A DNA stretch of 8,875 bases from Beijerinckiaceae bacterium. GTDB taxonomy: Bacteria > Pseudomonadota > Alphaproteobacteria > Rhizobiales > Beijerinckiaceae. This document shows positions 1-7,802 of this stretch, piece after piece. Below the pieces are notes generated by a model that worked only from the letters and a program-made list of their open reading frames with translations, had not been told where the DNA came from and ran no database searches. Each line of letters begins with the position of its first letter. Position 1 is the stretch's first letter. The DNA lies in NCBI GenBank assembly GCA_947458675.1, contig CANHAW010000060.1:1-8875 (forward strand). Reading direction: 5' to 3'. The position numbers were made by a program, and so were the translations under genes.

Positions 1-1308
1 CGTCTCGAGCGATGGCGGCAAAGCCTGCAAAGCTGCCAGATTGGTGCCGATCTCATCGGGCTTTTGATCCATATCGCCGAGCAGGCGCACAATCTCGCGC
101 GCTGCGGCAAGCCCGTCGCGCAGACAGGCAAGATCGCGTGGGCCGCCGCGCTGCAAGGCAATCCGCGACAAAGCGCGCGACATGTCGGGCGCCGCGCGCA
201 ATTTCTGCCGCAGCTCCATGCGCAAGGGCGCACGCTCGATGAAAAAGGCGACAACATCCTGACGGCGGGCGATCTCGGCCACTTGGGTGAGCGGGGCAGC
301 GAGGCGCTGCGCCAGAAGACGCCCGCCTGCCGCCGTCATTGTGGAATCGATGGCCGCCAGCAGCGAGCCTTCGCGATGACCAGACAATGTGCGCGTGAGT
401 TCGAGATTGGCGCGCGTTGCCGCATCGATTTCAAGCGATGCGCCGCGCTGCAATCGCTCGGGGCGGGCAAGCGGCGGACGCACACCGATCTGCGTGCGCT
501 CGACATAGGCAATGGCAACAGCGGCAGCGGCCACTTCCGCGCGTGTGAAAGCGCCAAATCCATCGAGCGTGGCAACGCCGAAATAATCGCACAGACGGCG
601 CTCCGCCGAGGCTTGCTCGCCGCTTTCGCGCGGCACGGGGCCCAGCGGCAAGCCGGTTTCTTCCGCCAGCCGCAGGATTTCCGGCAAATCGGCAAGCGCC
701 TGCGGCACAACAATCTCACGCGGATCGAAACGGGCGATCTCGGTTGGCAGCGCAGCCTCAGGGGCTTCGGTAACAGCAAAGGCGCCGGTCGAAATATCGA
801 GCGCCGCCAGCCCGTAGATCGCGCTCTCATCCGATTGCCGCACACGCGCGAGCGCCAGCAAAAGATTGGCGCGGCCGGGATCGAGCAGCCGCTCTTCGGT
901 GATTGTGCCGGGCGTGACAAGGCGCACGACATCGCGCTTCACCACGGATTTGGCGCCGCGCTTGCGCGCCTCAGCCGGATCTTCCATCTGTTCGCACACA
1001 GCGACCCGATGGCCGAGCCCGATCAGCCGTTGAAGATAATCGTCGGCACGATCGATGGGCACGCCGCACATGGCAATATCTTCGCCCAGATGCTTGCCGC
1101 GCTTGGTCAGAACAATGCCCAAAGCCCGGCTGGCCGTTTCCGCATCCTCGAAAAACAGCTCGTAGAAATCGCCCATCCGGTAAAAAAGCAGGCAATCGGG
1201 ATTGGCTGTCTTGATCTCGATATATTGCGCCATCATGGGCGTGACGCGGCCCAGCGCGGCGGGGTCGCGATCCGTCGGGGCAAGATCTGGCGTTTGCGAG
1301 GAGGACAT
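1..1308 (-). CDS. mutS: DNA mismatch repair protein MutS, N-terminal 436 residues (3' part outside window)
   Basis: MutS recognises mispaired or looped-out bases and recruits MutL to start strand-directed repair. Translating the minus strand from 1308 gives 436 uninterrupted codons to the window edge, so no stop is seen. The mismatch-binding domain (about residues 22-135) carries GDFYELF at 46-52, with the Phe48-x-Glu50 pair that stacks on and contacts the mismatch. It also carries a VCEQMEDP segment (104-111) and RLVTPGT (129-135). A connector domain follows (about 140-270), then the start of the core/lever region (from about 285, including [16 protein letters not shown] at 325-340). The clamp and the ABC-type ATPase, roughly the last half of a protein usually near 850-900 residues, lie beyond the window. 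I chose ATG 1308 because an AGGG lies 8 nt upstream and the N-terminus fits relatives. In-frame ATGs at 1332 and 1344 are possible alternatives. It is transcribed divergently from maeB. Family assignment is near certain; the exact start is less so. Confidence 0.97.
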   Translation of the reverse strand, partial: MSSSQTPDLAPTDRDPAALGRVTPMMAQYIEIKTANPDCLLFYRMGDFYELFFEDAETASRALGIVLTKRGKHLGEDIAMCGVPIDRADDYLQRLIGLGHRVAVCEQMEDPAEARKRGAKSVVKRDVVRLVTPGTITEERLLDPGRANLLLALARVRQSDESAIYGLAALDISTGAFAVTEAPEAALPTEIARFDPREIVVPQALADLPEILRLAEETGLPLGPVPRESGEQASAERRLCDYFGVATLDGFGAFTRAEVAAAAVAIAYVERTQIGVRPPLARPERLQRGASLEIDAATRANLELTRTLSGHREGSLLAAIDSTMTAAGGRLLAQRLAAPLTQVAEIARRQDVVAFFIERAPLRMELRQKLRAAPDMSRALSRIALQRGGPRDLACLRDGLAAAREIVRLLGDMDQKPDEIGTNLAALQALPPSLET

Positions 1309-1389
1309 GGGCACGACCCTAGCAAAGCCCATGGCCCCGCGCATGGCGGGCAGACCACTTGTCCACGCTTCCCTCGCCCCTCCCACCCA

Positions 1390-1444
1390 AAGGTCGCGGC
1401 GATCTTGGCTTGGAACCGCTGTCGCGGGCGGGTAAGGTCGCGGC
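1390..1444. repeat. 11-bp direct repeat pair in the mutS/maeB divergent intergenic region
   Basis: The 168-bp region 1309-1476 separates the divergent starts of mutS and maeB and must hold both promoters. The sequence AAGGTCGCGGC occurs twice in the same orientation, at 1390-1400 and 1434-1444, 44 bp apart. The second copy is followed by one more C where the first has G. A pair of identical sites about four helical turns apart could be an operator for a shared regulator, but that is inference. I see no convincing -35/-10 pair: TTGGAA at 1410-1415 has only a poor partner 17 bp downstream. Confidence 0.35.
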
Positions 1445-1476
1445 CAGCCATTGAGACCAGAACATTCGAGCAGGAC

Positions 1477-3771
1477 ATGACTGAGGACAGGACCAAGCGC
1501 CCGACCCGCCCCAAGCGCCCGATCATTACAGATCAGGAGGCGCTCCAGTTCCATTCCAAGGGACGGCCCGGCAAGCTCGAAATCGTCGCCACCAAGCCCA
1601 TGGCAACGCAGCGCGATCTGGCTCTGGCCTATTCGCCGGGCGTCGCCGTGCCGGTGAAGGCCATCGCCGCCGATCCCTCCACCGCCTATGATTACACCAC
1701 CAAGGGCAATCTGGTCGCCGTGATCTCCAACGGCACGGCCATTCTGGGCCTCGGCAATCTGGGCGCGCTCGCCTCCAAGCCGGTGATGGAGGGCAAGTCG
1801 GTCCTCTTCAAGCGCTTTGCCGATATCGATTCCATCGATCTCGAGGTCGATGCCGAAGATCCCGATGACGTGATCAACGCCGTTCGCTATCTCGGCCCCT
1901 CCTTCGGCGGCATCAATCTGGAAGACATCAAGGCGCCCGAATGTTTCATCATCGAAGAGCGCCTGCGCGAACTCATGGATATTCCCGTCTTCCATGACGA
2001 CCAGCACGGCACGGCCATCATTGCAGCCGCCGGCATGCTGAATGCGATCCAATTGACAGGCCGCGACATCAAAAAGACGAAACTCGTCTGCAATGGCGCG
2101 GGCGCTGCCGGCATTGCCTGTCTCGACCTGATCAAGGCGATGGGCTTTGCCCCGGAAAATGTCCTGCTCTGCGACACCAAAGGCGTTGTCTACAAGGGCC
2201 GCGCTGAGGGCATGAACCAGTGGAAATCCGCCCATGCGGTGGAGACGAAAAAGCGCACGCTCGAAGAAGCAATGGAAGGCGCTGATATTTTCTTCGGCCT
2301 GTCAGTGAAAGGCGCGCTGACGCCCGACATGGTGAAGGCGATGGCGCCCAACCCGATCATTTTCGCCATGGCCAATCCCGATCCCGAAATCACGCCGGAA
2401 GAAGCACATGCGGTGCGCGACGATGTGATCATTGCTACAGGACGCTCCGATTACCCGAACCAGGTCAACAATGTTCTGGGCTTTCCCTATATTTTCCGCG
2501 GCGCGCTCGATGTGCGCGCGACCACGATCAATATGGAAATGAAAATTGCCGCGACCAAGGCCCTGGCCGAACTCGCGCAAGAAGATGTGCCCGATGAAGT
2601 GGCCGTTGCCTATCAGGGTGCGCGCCCGCGCTTTGGCCCTGATTACATTATTCCCGTGCCCTTCGACCCGCGCCTGATCAGCGTCATTCCTGTTGCTGTG
2701 GCCAAAGCCGCCATGGAATCGGGTGTGGCCCGCAAGCCGATTGTCGATTTCAAGACTTATGCTGCGCAACTCTCGGCGCGCCGCGATCCGGTTGCCGGCG
2801 CCCTGCAGCGTGTCATCGACCGTGTGCGCCGCTATCCCAAGCGCGTCGTCTTCGCCGAGGGCGAGGAAGAGCAGGTCATGCGCGCTGCCGTGTCCTTCGT
2901 CAATCAGGGGCTCGGCACGGCCGTGCTTGTCGGGCGCGAAGAGCGCATTGCCGAGACAGCCGCCTTTGCCGGTGTCGATCTGCTCGACAAGGGCATTGAG
3001 ATTGCCAATGCGCGCGTCTCCCACCGCAACAATGTCTATGCGCAATTCCTCTACGAACGCCTGCAGCGCAAGGGCTATTTGTTCCGCGATTGCCAGCGCC
3101 TGATCAACCAGGACCGCAACCATTTCGCCGCCGCCATGGTGGCGCTCGGCGATGCGGATGCCATGGTGACAGGTGTCACGCGCAATTTCTCGATCGCTCT
3201 TGAAGAAGTGCGCCGCGTCATCGATACCAAGCCCGGCCATCGCGTGATCGGCCTGTCGCTCGTGCTTGCGCGCGGCAAGCCGGTGCTTGTCGCCGATACG
3301 GCCATTACCGAAATGCCGACCGCCGAAGAGATTGCCGAAATCGCCGTCGAGGCCGCCGGCGTATCGCGTCGTCTCGGCTATGAGCCGCGCGTGGCCATGC
3401 TCGCCTTTTCCACTTTCGGACATCCGGAAGGCGAACGCTCGGCGCGCGTCATCGAGGCGGTGAAAATTCTCGACGCCCAGCGTGTCGATTTCGAATATGA
3501 CGGCGAAATGGCCGCCGATGTCGCGCTCAACAAGGAGCTGATGGCGACCTATCCTTTCTGCCGCCTCACCGACACGGCCAATGTTCTGGTCATGCCGGCT
3601 TTCCATTCAGCATCGATCTCGACAAAAATGCTGCAGGAGCTTGGCGGGGCGACGGTCATCGGTCCGATCATCGTCGGGCTCAACAAGCCGGTGCAGATCA
3701 TCCCGCTCGGCGCCAAGGATTCCGACATCGTCAATATGGCTGCGCTTGCAGCCTATAATGTGAGTGGCTGA
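1477..3771 (+). CDS. maeB: NADP-dependent malic enzyme with C-terminal phosphotransacetylase-like domain
   Basis: The 764-residue product decarboxylates malate oxidatively to pyruvate, producing NADPH in the cytoplasm, and links the TCA cycle to pyruvate and acetyl-CoA supply. The malic-enzyme half (about 1-430) shows AYSPGVAVP (51-59, general-acid Tyr52), [14 protein letters not shown] (101-114), the metal site [10 protein letters not shown] (146-155) with FHDDQHG (172-178), the Rossmann loop GAGAAG (207-212), [10 protein letters not shown] (296-305) and [17 protein letters not shown] (321-337). From about 445 a phosphate acetyl/butyryl-transferase-like domain begins ([14 protein letters not shown]) and runs to the end. 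In this family that half is not known to transfer acetyl groups and is thought to mediate oligomerisation and acetyl-CoA feedback inhibition. The length matches the family. The sequence resembles the rhizobial NADP enzyme (Tme) more than the NAD enzyme (Dme), but cofactor choice is an inference. The frame stays open upstream to position 64, antisense to mutS; ATG 1477 gives the family N-terminus. Its Shine-Dalgarno is weak. Confidence 0.95.
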   Translation: MTEDRTKRPTRPKRPIITDQEALQFHSKGRPGKLEIVATKPMATQRDLALAYSPGVAVPVKAIAADPSTAYDYTTKGNLVAVISNGTAILGLGNLGALASKPVMEGKSVLFKRFADIDSIDLEVDAEDPDDVINAVRYLGPSFGGINLEDIKAPECFIIEERLRELMDIPVFHDDQHGTAIIAAAGMLNAIQLTGRDIKKTKLVCNGAGAAGIACLDLIKAMGFAPENVLLCDTKGVVYKGRAEGMNQWKSAHAVETKKRTLEEAMEGADIFFGLSVKGALTPDMVKAMAPNPIIFAMANPDPEITPEEAHAVRDDVIIATGRSDYPNQVNNVLGFPYIFRGALDVRATTINMEMKIAATKALAELAQEDVPDEVAVAYQGARPRFGPDYIIPVPFDPRLISVIPVAVAKAAMESGVARKPIVDFKTYAAQLSARRDPVAGALQRVIDRVRRYPKRVVFAEGEEEQVMRAAVSFVNQGLGTAVLVGREERIAETAAFAGVDLLDKGIEIANARVSHRNNVYAQFLYERLQRKGYLFRDCQRLINQDRNHFAAAMVALGDADAMVTGVTRNFSIALEEVRRVIDTKPGHRVIGLSLVLARGKPVLVADTAITEMPTAEEIAEIAVEAAGVSRRLGYEPRVAMLAFSTFGHPEGERSARVIEAVKILDAQRVDFEYDGEMAADVALNKELMATYPFCRLTDTANVLVMPAFHSASISTKMLQELGGATVIGPIIVGLNKPVQIIPLGAKDSDIVNMAALAAYNVSG

Positions 3772-3784
3772 AGCTGCACAAACG

Positions 3785-3813
3785 GCGGTTGGCGGAGGGC
3801 TGCCGACCGCTTT
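3785..3813 (+). terminator. Hairpin with short T run between maeB and ugd (weak terminator or attenuator)
   Basis: Arms GCGGTTGGC (3785-3793) and GCCGACCGC (3802-3810) form nine base pairs in RNA, one a U-G wobble, around an 8-nt loop. Only three Ts follow (3811-3813) before C. It begins 14 bp after the maeB stop codon and ends just before the ugd Shine-Dalgarno at 3815. The strong stem argues for a role. The short T run makes efficient intrinsic termination uncertain, so partial read-through into ugd is plausible. Confidence 0.5.
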
Positions 3814-3814
3814 C

Positions 3815-3823
3815 AGGAAGAGG
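3815..3823 (+). promoter_or_regulatory. Shine-Dalgarno of ugd
   Basis: AGGAAGAGG lies 7 nt before ATG 3831. It fixes that start in preference to the in-frame TTG at 3789, which would add 14 atypical residues and sits inside the hairpin arm. Confidence 0.8.
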
Positions 3824-3830
3824 TTTTTCC

Positions 3831-5135
3831 ATGCGTATTGCAATGATCGGCTCGGGCTATGTCGGGCTTGTGTCAGGCGCCTGCCTTGCCGATTTCGGTC
3901 ACAATGTCATTTGCGTCGACAAGGATGCCGGGCGCATTGACATGCTGCTGCGCGGCGAGATTCCGATTTTCGAACCCGGCCTTGACGATCTTGTCGCAAC
4001 CAATGTGCGCCAGAAACGCCTGTCCTTCACCATGGATCTTGCGCAGGCTGTTGCCGGCGCAGATGCTGTGTTCATTGCTGTCGGCACGCCCTCGCGCCGT
4101 GGCGATGGCCATGCCGATCTCTCTTATGTCTATGGCGCGGCGGCAGAGATTGCCAAGGCTTTGACCGGCTATTGCGTGATCGTCACCAAATCGACAGTGC
4201 CGGTTGGCACCGGCGATGAGGTGGAGCGCATCATTGCCCAAGCGCGGCCCGACATTGAATTTGCGGTCGTCTCCAATCCCGAATTCCTGCGCGAAGGCGC
4301 CGCCATTGCCGATTTCAAACGCCCGGATCGCATTGTCGTTGGGGCTGAGACGGAACGCGCACGCGATGTGATGAGCGAGATTTATCGCCCGCTCTATCTC
4401 AACCAGAGCCCGCTCGTTTTCACCGGACGGCGCACCTCCGAATTGACCAAATATGCCGCCAATGCCTTTCTCGCCACCAAGATCACTTTCATCAATGAAA
4501 TGGCCGATCTGTGCGAGAAGGTCGGCGCCAATGTGCAGGATGTCGCGCGCGGCATCGGGCTCGACAATCGTATTGGTGGGAAATTCCTGCATGCGGGGCC
4601 AGGCTATGGCGGCTCCTGCTTTCCAAAAGACACGCTCGCCCTTGTGCGCACAGCGCAGGAAGCAGGTGCGCCCGTGCAGATTGTCGAGACGGTGGAACGC
4701 GTCAACAAAACGCGCAAGAAAAATATGGCGCAGCGCGTGATCGCAGCTTGCGAGGGCTCGGTGAAGGGCAAGAAAATCGCTTTGCTCGGCCTCGCCTTCA
4801 AGCCGAATACGGATGACATGCGCGATGCGCCCTCCATCGACATTGTCGAGACACTCAGCGCGGCGGGCGCGCGCATCCATGCTTTCGATCCGGAAGCCAT
4901 GAGCCAGGCCCGCGCGATCATGCCCGACATTGCCTATGAGGACGAACCCTATGCCTGCGCTGAGGGCGCGGATGCGCTTGTCATCGTGACCGAATGGGAT
5001 GCATTCCGCGCGCTGGATCTGAAGCGCGTCAAGGAGATCATGAAAGCGCCGGTTGTGGTCGACCTGCGCAATATTTATCGCCCCGCCGACATGCGCAAGC
5101 ATGGGTTTACATATTCAAGTATCGGGCGGCCGTAA
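3831..5135 (+). CDS. ugd: UDP-glucose 6-dehydrogenase
   Basis: The 434-residue cytoplasmic enzyme oxidises UDP-glucose twice with NAD+ to UDP-glucuronate, a precursor for capsule, exopolysaccharide and LPS sugars. The N-terminal Rossmann domain opens with MIGSGYVGLVSGACLADFG (5-23) and contains FIAVGTPSRRGDG (81-93) and TKSTVPVGTG (119-128). SNPEFLREG (148-156) carries catalytic-site Glu151. The central dimerisation helix includes KYAANAFLATKITFINE (207-223), with Lys207 and Asn211. GPGYGGSCFPKD (256-267) holds nucleophilic Cys263 and Asp267. The C-terminal UDP-binding domain includes GLAFKPNTDDMRDAPS (320-335). All key residues are present and the length is normal. It follows maeB on the same strand after 59 bp with a hairpin between, so co-transcription is possible but not certain. 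No glycan genes are adjacent, so the polymer served cannot be told. Rhizobial homologues are also named rkpK or exo5. Confidence 0.96.
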   Translation: MRIAMIGSGYVGLVSGACLADFGHNVICVDKDAGRIDMLLRGEIPIFEPGLDDLVATNVRQKRLSFTMDLAQAVAGADAVFIAVGTPSRRGDGHADLSYVYGAAAEIAKALTGYCVIVTKSTVPVGTGDEVERIIAQARPDIEFAVVSNPEFLREGAAIADFKRPDRIVVGAETERARDVMSEIYRPLYLNQSPLVFTGRRTSELTKYAANAFLATKITFINEMADLCEKVGANVQDVARGIGLDNRIGGKFLHAGPGYGGSCFPKDTLALVRTAQEAGAPVQIVETVERVNKTRKKNMAQRVIAACEGSVKGKKIALLGLAFKPNTDDMRDAPSIDIVETLSAAGARIHAFDPEAMSQARAIMPDIAYEDEPYACAEGADALVIVTEWDAFRALDLKRVKEIMKAPVVVDLRNIYRPADMRKHGFTYSSIGRP

Positions 5136-5141
5136 CGGCGA

Positions 5142-7088
5142 TTAAACCGTCACCTGCGCACCCAGCTCGACGACGCGATCAGACGGAATTGAGAAAAAGT
5201 CTGTCGCATTGGCAGATTGGCGGGACATGGCGATAAAGAGCTTGTCCTGCCAGATCGGCATGCCGGAATTCGGGCTTGCCTTGATCGTGCGTCGTCCGAG
5301 GAAGAAGGACGTCGTCATAATGTCGAATTTCAGCCCGGCCTTGCGCAGGCTGACAAGAGCGGCAGGAACGCGCGGACTTTCCATAAAGCCGAAATGCAAT
5401 GTGATGCGGGTGAAATCATCCGACAATTGCTCGACTTCGCATCTCTTGTTGGGGCTGACGCGCGGCGTTTCCTCGGTTCGCACATTCACGATGAAGACGC
5501 GCTCATGCAAAACTTTATTGTGCTTGAGATTATGCATGAGGGCGGATGGCGCAACCTGCGGATCGCTGGTGAGGAAAATCGCCGTGCCGCTGACACGCGT
5601 CGGTTTCGATTTCTCCAGCATGCGGATGAGATCGCGCATCGGGATGGAATCGCGATGGGTTTTGGAGGCCAGAAACCCCGACCCGCGCATCCAGGTCCAC
5701 ATGACAAGCACAACAGTGACGCCGATCAGAACCGGCACCCAGCCGCCGTCAAACAATTTCAGAAGATTGGCGGAGAAGAAGGCCAGCTCGATCACGAGGA
5801 ACAGGCCCATGACAGAGAAAGCGCCCCAAAGCGGCCATTTCCAGACGCGCCAGACGACGACAAAGGCCAGCAGAGAATCGACCACCATGGATGCCGTGAC
5901 AGCAATGCCATAGGCCGATGCCAGATTGCTGGAGGATTTGAACATGGCCACCAGCAGGAGCACGCCGACGAGCAGGAATTGATTGACGCGCGGAATGAAA
6001 ATCTGCCCTTCCTGCTTGTCAGACGTATGCTGGATTTCAAGACGCGGCAGGAGGCCAAGCTGGATCGCCTGGCGGGCCAGCGAGAAAGCGCCGGTGATTG
6101 TCGCCTGGCTGGCAACCACAGTGGCAACAGTTGCCAATATGACCAGCGGCAGCAGCGCCCAATCGGGCGCAAGCAGGAAGAAGGGATTTTCCAGCGCATC
6201 GGGCCGATCGAGGATCAGCGCGCCTTGGCCCAGATAATTCAGCACCAGTGCCGGCAAGACGAGCAGCGTCCAGGCGATCTGGATCGGCCGGCGACCAAAA
6301 TGGCCCATATCGGCATAAAGCGCTTCCGCACCCGTGACGGCCAGAAACACACTGCCCATGACAACGAAACTGAGCATGCCATGCGAGAAGAGAAACCGCA
6401 GCGCATGTTCGGGATTGAAGGCCAGAAGAATGCGCGGATCATCGCCAATATGGCTGATGCCGAGCACGGCAAGTGTCGTGAACCAGATCAGCATGATGGG
6501 GCCGAAAAATCCGGCCACGCGTCCCGTTCCGTGACTTTGCACCATGAACAGGCTGATCAGGATCACAAAGGTGATCGGCAGCACATAGGCCTCGAATTTC
6601 GGCGTGACATATTTCAGACCCTCGACAGCGGAGAGAACCGAAATGGCCGGCGTGATGATGGCGTCGCCCGTAAACAGCGAAGCGCCGATAATGCCGAGGA
6701 AGAGAACGACGAGCGAGCGTTTGGCCAAAGCGCTTTGCGCCAATGCCATCAGGGCCAAAGTGCCACCCTCGCCACGATTGTCGGCGCGCGTCAGGAAGAG
6801 CACATATTTGATCGTGACGATCAGGAACAAAGCCCAGATCAGCAGCGACACAATGCCCAGTACATTCTGCTCGGTGGTGCCCATGCCGGCCGTATGCGCC
6901 AGCGACTCGCGCAAGGCATAGAGCGGGCTCGTGCCGATATCGCCATAGACAACGCCGATGGATCCGAGCGTCAGTGTCCAAAGACTCGCCTTGGAATGGC
7001 CGTGACCATCTTCTCCACCCGACTGAGCGGCATGGGAGCCGGCCTCTGACTGGGCGGAACCAGATTCCTCAGAAACGCCTTGCGGCAT
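5142..7088 (-). CDS. kup: Potassium uptake protein Kup (KUP/HAK/KT family)
   Basis: This inner-membrane transporter of 648 residues takes up K+, in E. coli by H+ symport and chiefly at low pH. After a hydrophilic N-terminal tail of about 35 residues (with GEDGHGHS at 25-32) comes the family signature GSIGVVYGDIGTSPLYAL (42-59), then about twelve membrane segments between residues 38 and 468. Other family blocks are RADNRGEGG (101-109), TGDAIITPAISVLSAVEGL (140-158), TGAEALYADMGHFG (252-265), LNYLGQGALIL (283-293), NPFFLLAPDWAL (301-312) and SSNLASAYGIAVT (386-398). The cytosolic C-terminal domain contains ALMHNLKHNKVLHERV (516-531) and ends VVELGAQVTV. Start 7088 is supported by a GAAGGA 7 nt upstream. 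The frame is open to 7280, but those 64 extra residues look non-coding. The gene ends 6 bp from the converging ugd stop. The length is slightly above the E. coli protein because of the tail. Confidence 0.96.
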   Translation of the reverse strand: MPQGVSEESGSAQSEAGSHAAQSGGEDGHGHSKASLWTLTLGSIGVVYGDIGTSPLYALRESLAHTAGMGTTEQNVLGIVSLLIWALFLIVTIKYVLFLTRADNRGEGGTLALMALAQSALAKRSLVVLFLGIIGASLFTGDAIITPAISVLSAVEGLKYVTPKFEAYVLPITFVILISLFMVQSHGTGRVAGFFGPIMLIWFTTLAVLGISHIGDDPRILLAFNPEHALRFLFSHGMLSFVVMGSVFLAVTGAEALYADMGHFGRRPIQIAWTLLVLPALVLNYLGQGALILDRPDALENPFFLLAPDWALLPLVILATVATVVASQATITGAFSLARQAIQLGLLPRLEIQHTSDKQEGQIFIPRVNQFLLVGVLLLVAMFKSSSNLASAYGIAVTASMVVDSLLAFVVVWRVWKWPLWGAFSVMGLFLVIELAFFSANLLKLFDGGWVPVLIGVTVVLVMWTWMRGSGFLASKTHRDSIPMRDLIRMLEKSKPTRVSGTAIFLTSDPQVAPSALMHNLKHNKVLHERVFIVNVRTEETPRVSPNKRCEVEQLSDDFTRITLHFGFMESPRVPAALVSLRKAGLKFDIMTTSFFLGRRTIKASPNSGMPIWQDKLFIAMSRQSANATDFFSIPSDRVVELGAQVTV

Positions 7089-7311
7089 AGGAAAATCCTT
7101 CGACGGTCCGCGCTCGATGACGCCGCCAGGGGCGCAATCTCTGGACCGGGACGGGGCTATACTCCTTTCCGCGACGCAGGAGAAGAGACTTTGCCGGCCT
7201 TCGGTAATCACCTTTCGGACCGATCCGCCACAAAACCGATCACGCGCGGTGGCGTCGGGCGGGTCGCTTTCATTAAACAAGCGGGATCTGTGCTTTACCC
7301 GGCACTCGCCA
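7089..7311. other. Intergenic region between the VOC gene and kup
   Basis: These 223 bp lie downstream of the minus-strand VOC gene and upstream of kup, so the kup promoter is expected here. Apart from the kup Shine-Dalgarno I see no convincing promoter hexamers, no strong terminator hairpin after the VOC stop, and no RNA gene. ACCGATC occurs twice on the plus strand (7219-7225 and 7235-7241), too short to interpret. The gap size suggests kup and the VOC gene are transcribed separately. Confidence 0.5.
7096..7101 (-). promoter_or_regulatory. Shine-Dalgarno of kup
   Basis: On the minus strand GAAGGA lies 7 nt before ATG 7088. This favours the 648-residue product over the longer open frame reaching 7280. 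Confidence 0.7.
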
Positions 7312-7677
7312 TCATTCGGGCTTCATCAGGCCGAAACAGGCACGCTGGGCATCGGAAACCACGGCAAGACGCCCGACTCCGGGCACATCCCACGGCGCTT
7401 GGGTCACACGACCGCCCTGGCTTGCGAGAATTGCGCATGAGGCATCTACATCCCCGCTGGCCAGATAGGCGAGCCAATGCGGGGTTTCTCCCGGCGGCAG
7501 GGTTTCAAGACCCATGATGCCAGCGCATGGCCGATCACCGATTTTTGCAACCCAATACGTCCCGCCCTGCGGCATGGGATGAGGCTCATAAGTCCAGCCG
7601 GCGAGTTCCGCATAATGGGCCTTGGCCGCTTCGACATCCGCCGTGATCAATTCAGTCCAGATGAATGTCCCGTTCAT
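7312..7677 (-). CDS. VOC family (glyoxalase/bleomycin-resistance superfamily) single-domain protein
   Basis: The 121-residue product has the length and pattern of one vicinal-oxygen-chelate module. FIWTELITADVEAAKAHYAE (5-24) matches the first beta-alpha unit, with a glyoxalase-type 'AxxHYxELxGW' ending (18-28). YWVAKIGDRPCAGIMGL (41-57) forms the central strands. PHWLAYLASGDVDAS (66-80) starts the second half, and DVPGVGRLAVVSDAQRACFGL (97-117) closes it. Candidate metal ligands include Glu9 and His67, but I cannot confirm a site. The wording resembles one half of two-domain CFP30B-like hydroxylase-type proteins about 260 residues long, so this is a single-module relative. The substrate cannot be predicted. 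ATG 7677 is preferred over the in-frame start at 7728 because AGGAGGA lies 7 nt upstream. It is divergent from hrpB. Confidence 0.88.
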   Translation of the reverse strand: MNGTFIWTELITADVEAAKAHYAELAGWTYEPHPMPQGGTYWVAKIGDRPCAGIMGLETLPPGETPHWLAYLASGDVDASCAILASQGGRVTQAPWDVPGVGRLAVVSDAQRACFGLMKPE

Positions 7678-7684
7678 GACACAA

Positions 7685-7691
7685 TCCTCCT
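7685..7691 (-). promoter_or_regulatory. Strong Shine-Dalgarno of the VOC gene
   Basis: AGGAGGA on the minus strand, 7 nt before ATG 7677, is close to the ideal anti-16S complement. It rules against the upstream in-frame start at 7728. Confidence 0.85.
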
Positions 7692-7802
7692 GAGCGCGAT
7701 GGTGATCGGCCGCCCGCGCGCGAGACAAGCACGTGCGGGTTGAATCACCCTTTTGTGTTCCCCCGCTTGCCTCCCGCCGCAGGCTCGGCCATTCATGCCC
7801 GT

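Noticed and set aside
1410..1438. TTGGAA with TAAGGT 17 bp downstream as a maeB promoter
   Set aside because: The -10 element matches the consensus at only three of six positions, too weak to call.
64..1476. Open frame running into maeB from position 64, which would make a malic enzyme of 1235 residues
   Set aside because: The first 471 codons are antisense to mutS, resemble no malic-enzyme N-terminus, and the family N-terminus begins at 1477. The opening is a codon-bias shadow of mutS.
2302..3606. 434-codon minus-strand frame opposite maeB
   Set aside because: It is codon-aligned antisense to a clearly real gene, is rich in His and Arg with no recognisable motif, and is explained by rarity of TTA, CTA and TCA codons in maeB.
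3873..5102. 409-codon minus-strand frame opposite ugd
   Set aside because: Same codon-aligned antisense register as the others, no recognisable domain, and ugd has every catalytic residue.
7729..7736. GCACGTGC palindrome between the VOC gene and hrpB
   Set aside because: Eight-base palindromes are expected about every 256 bp by chance, and nothing else supports an operator here.
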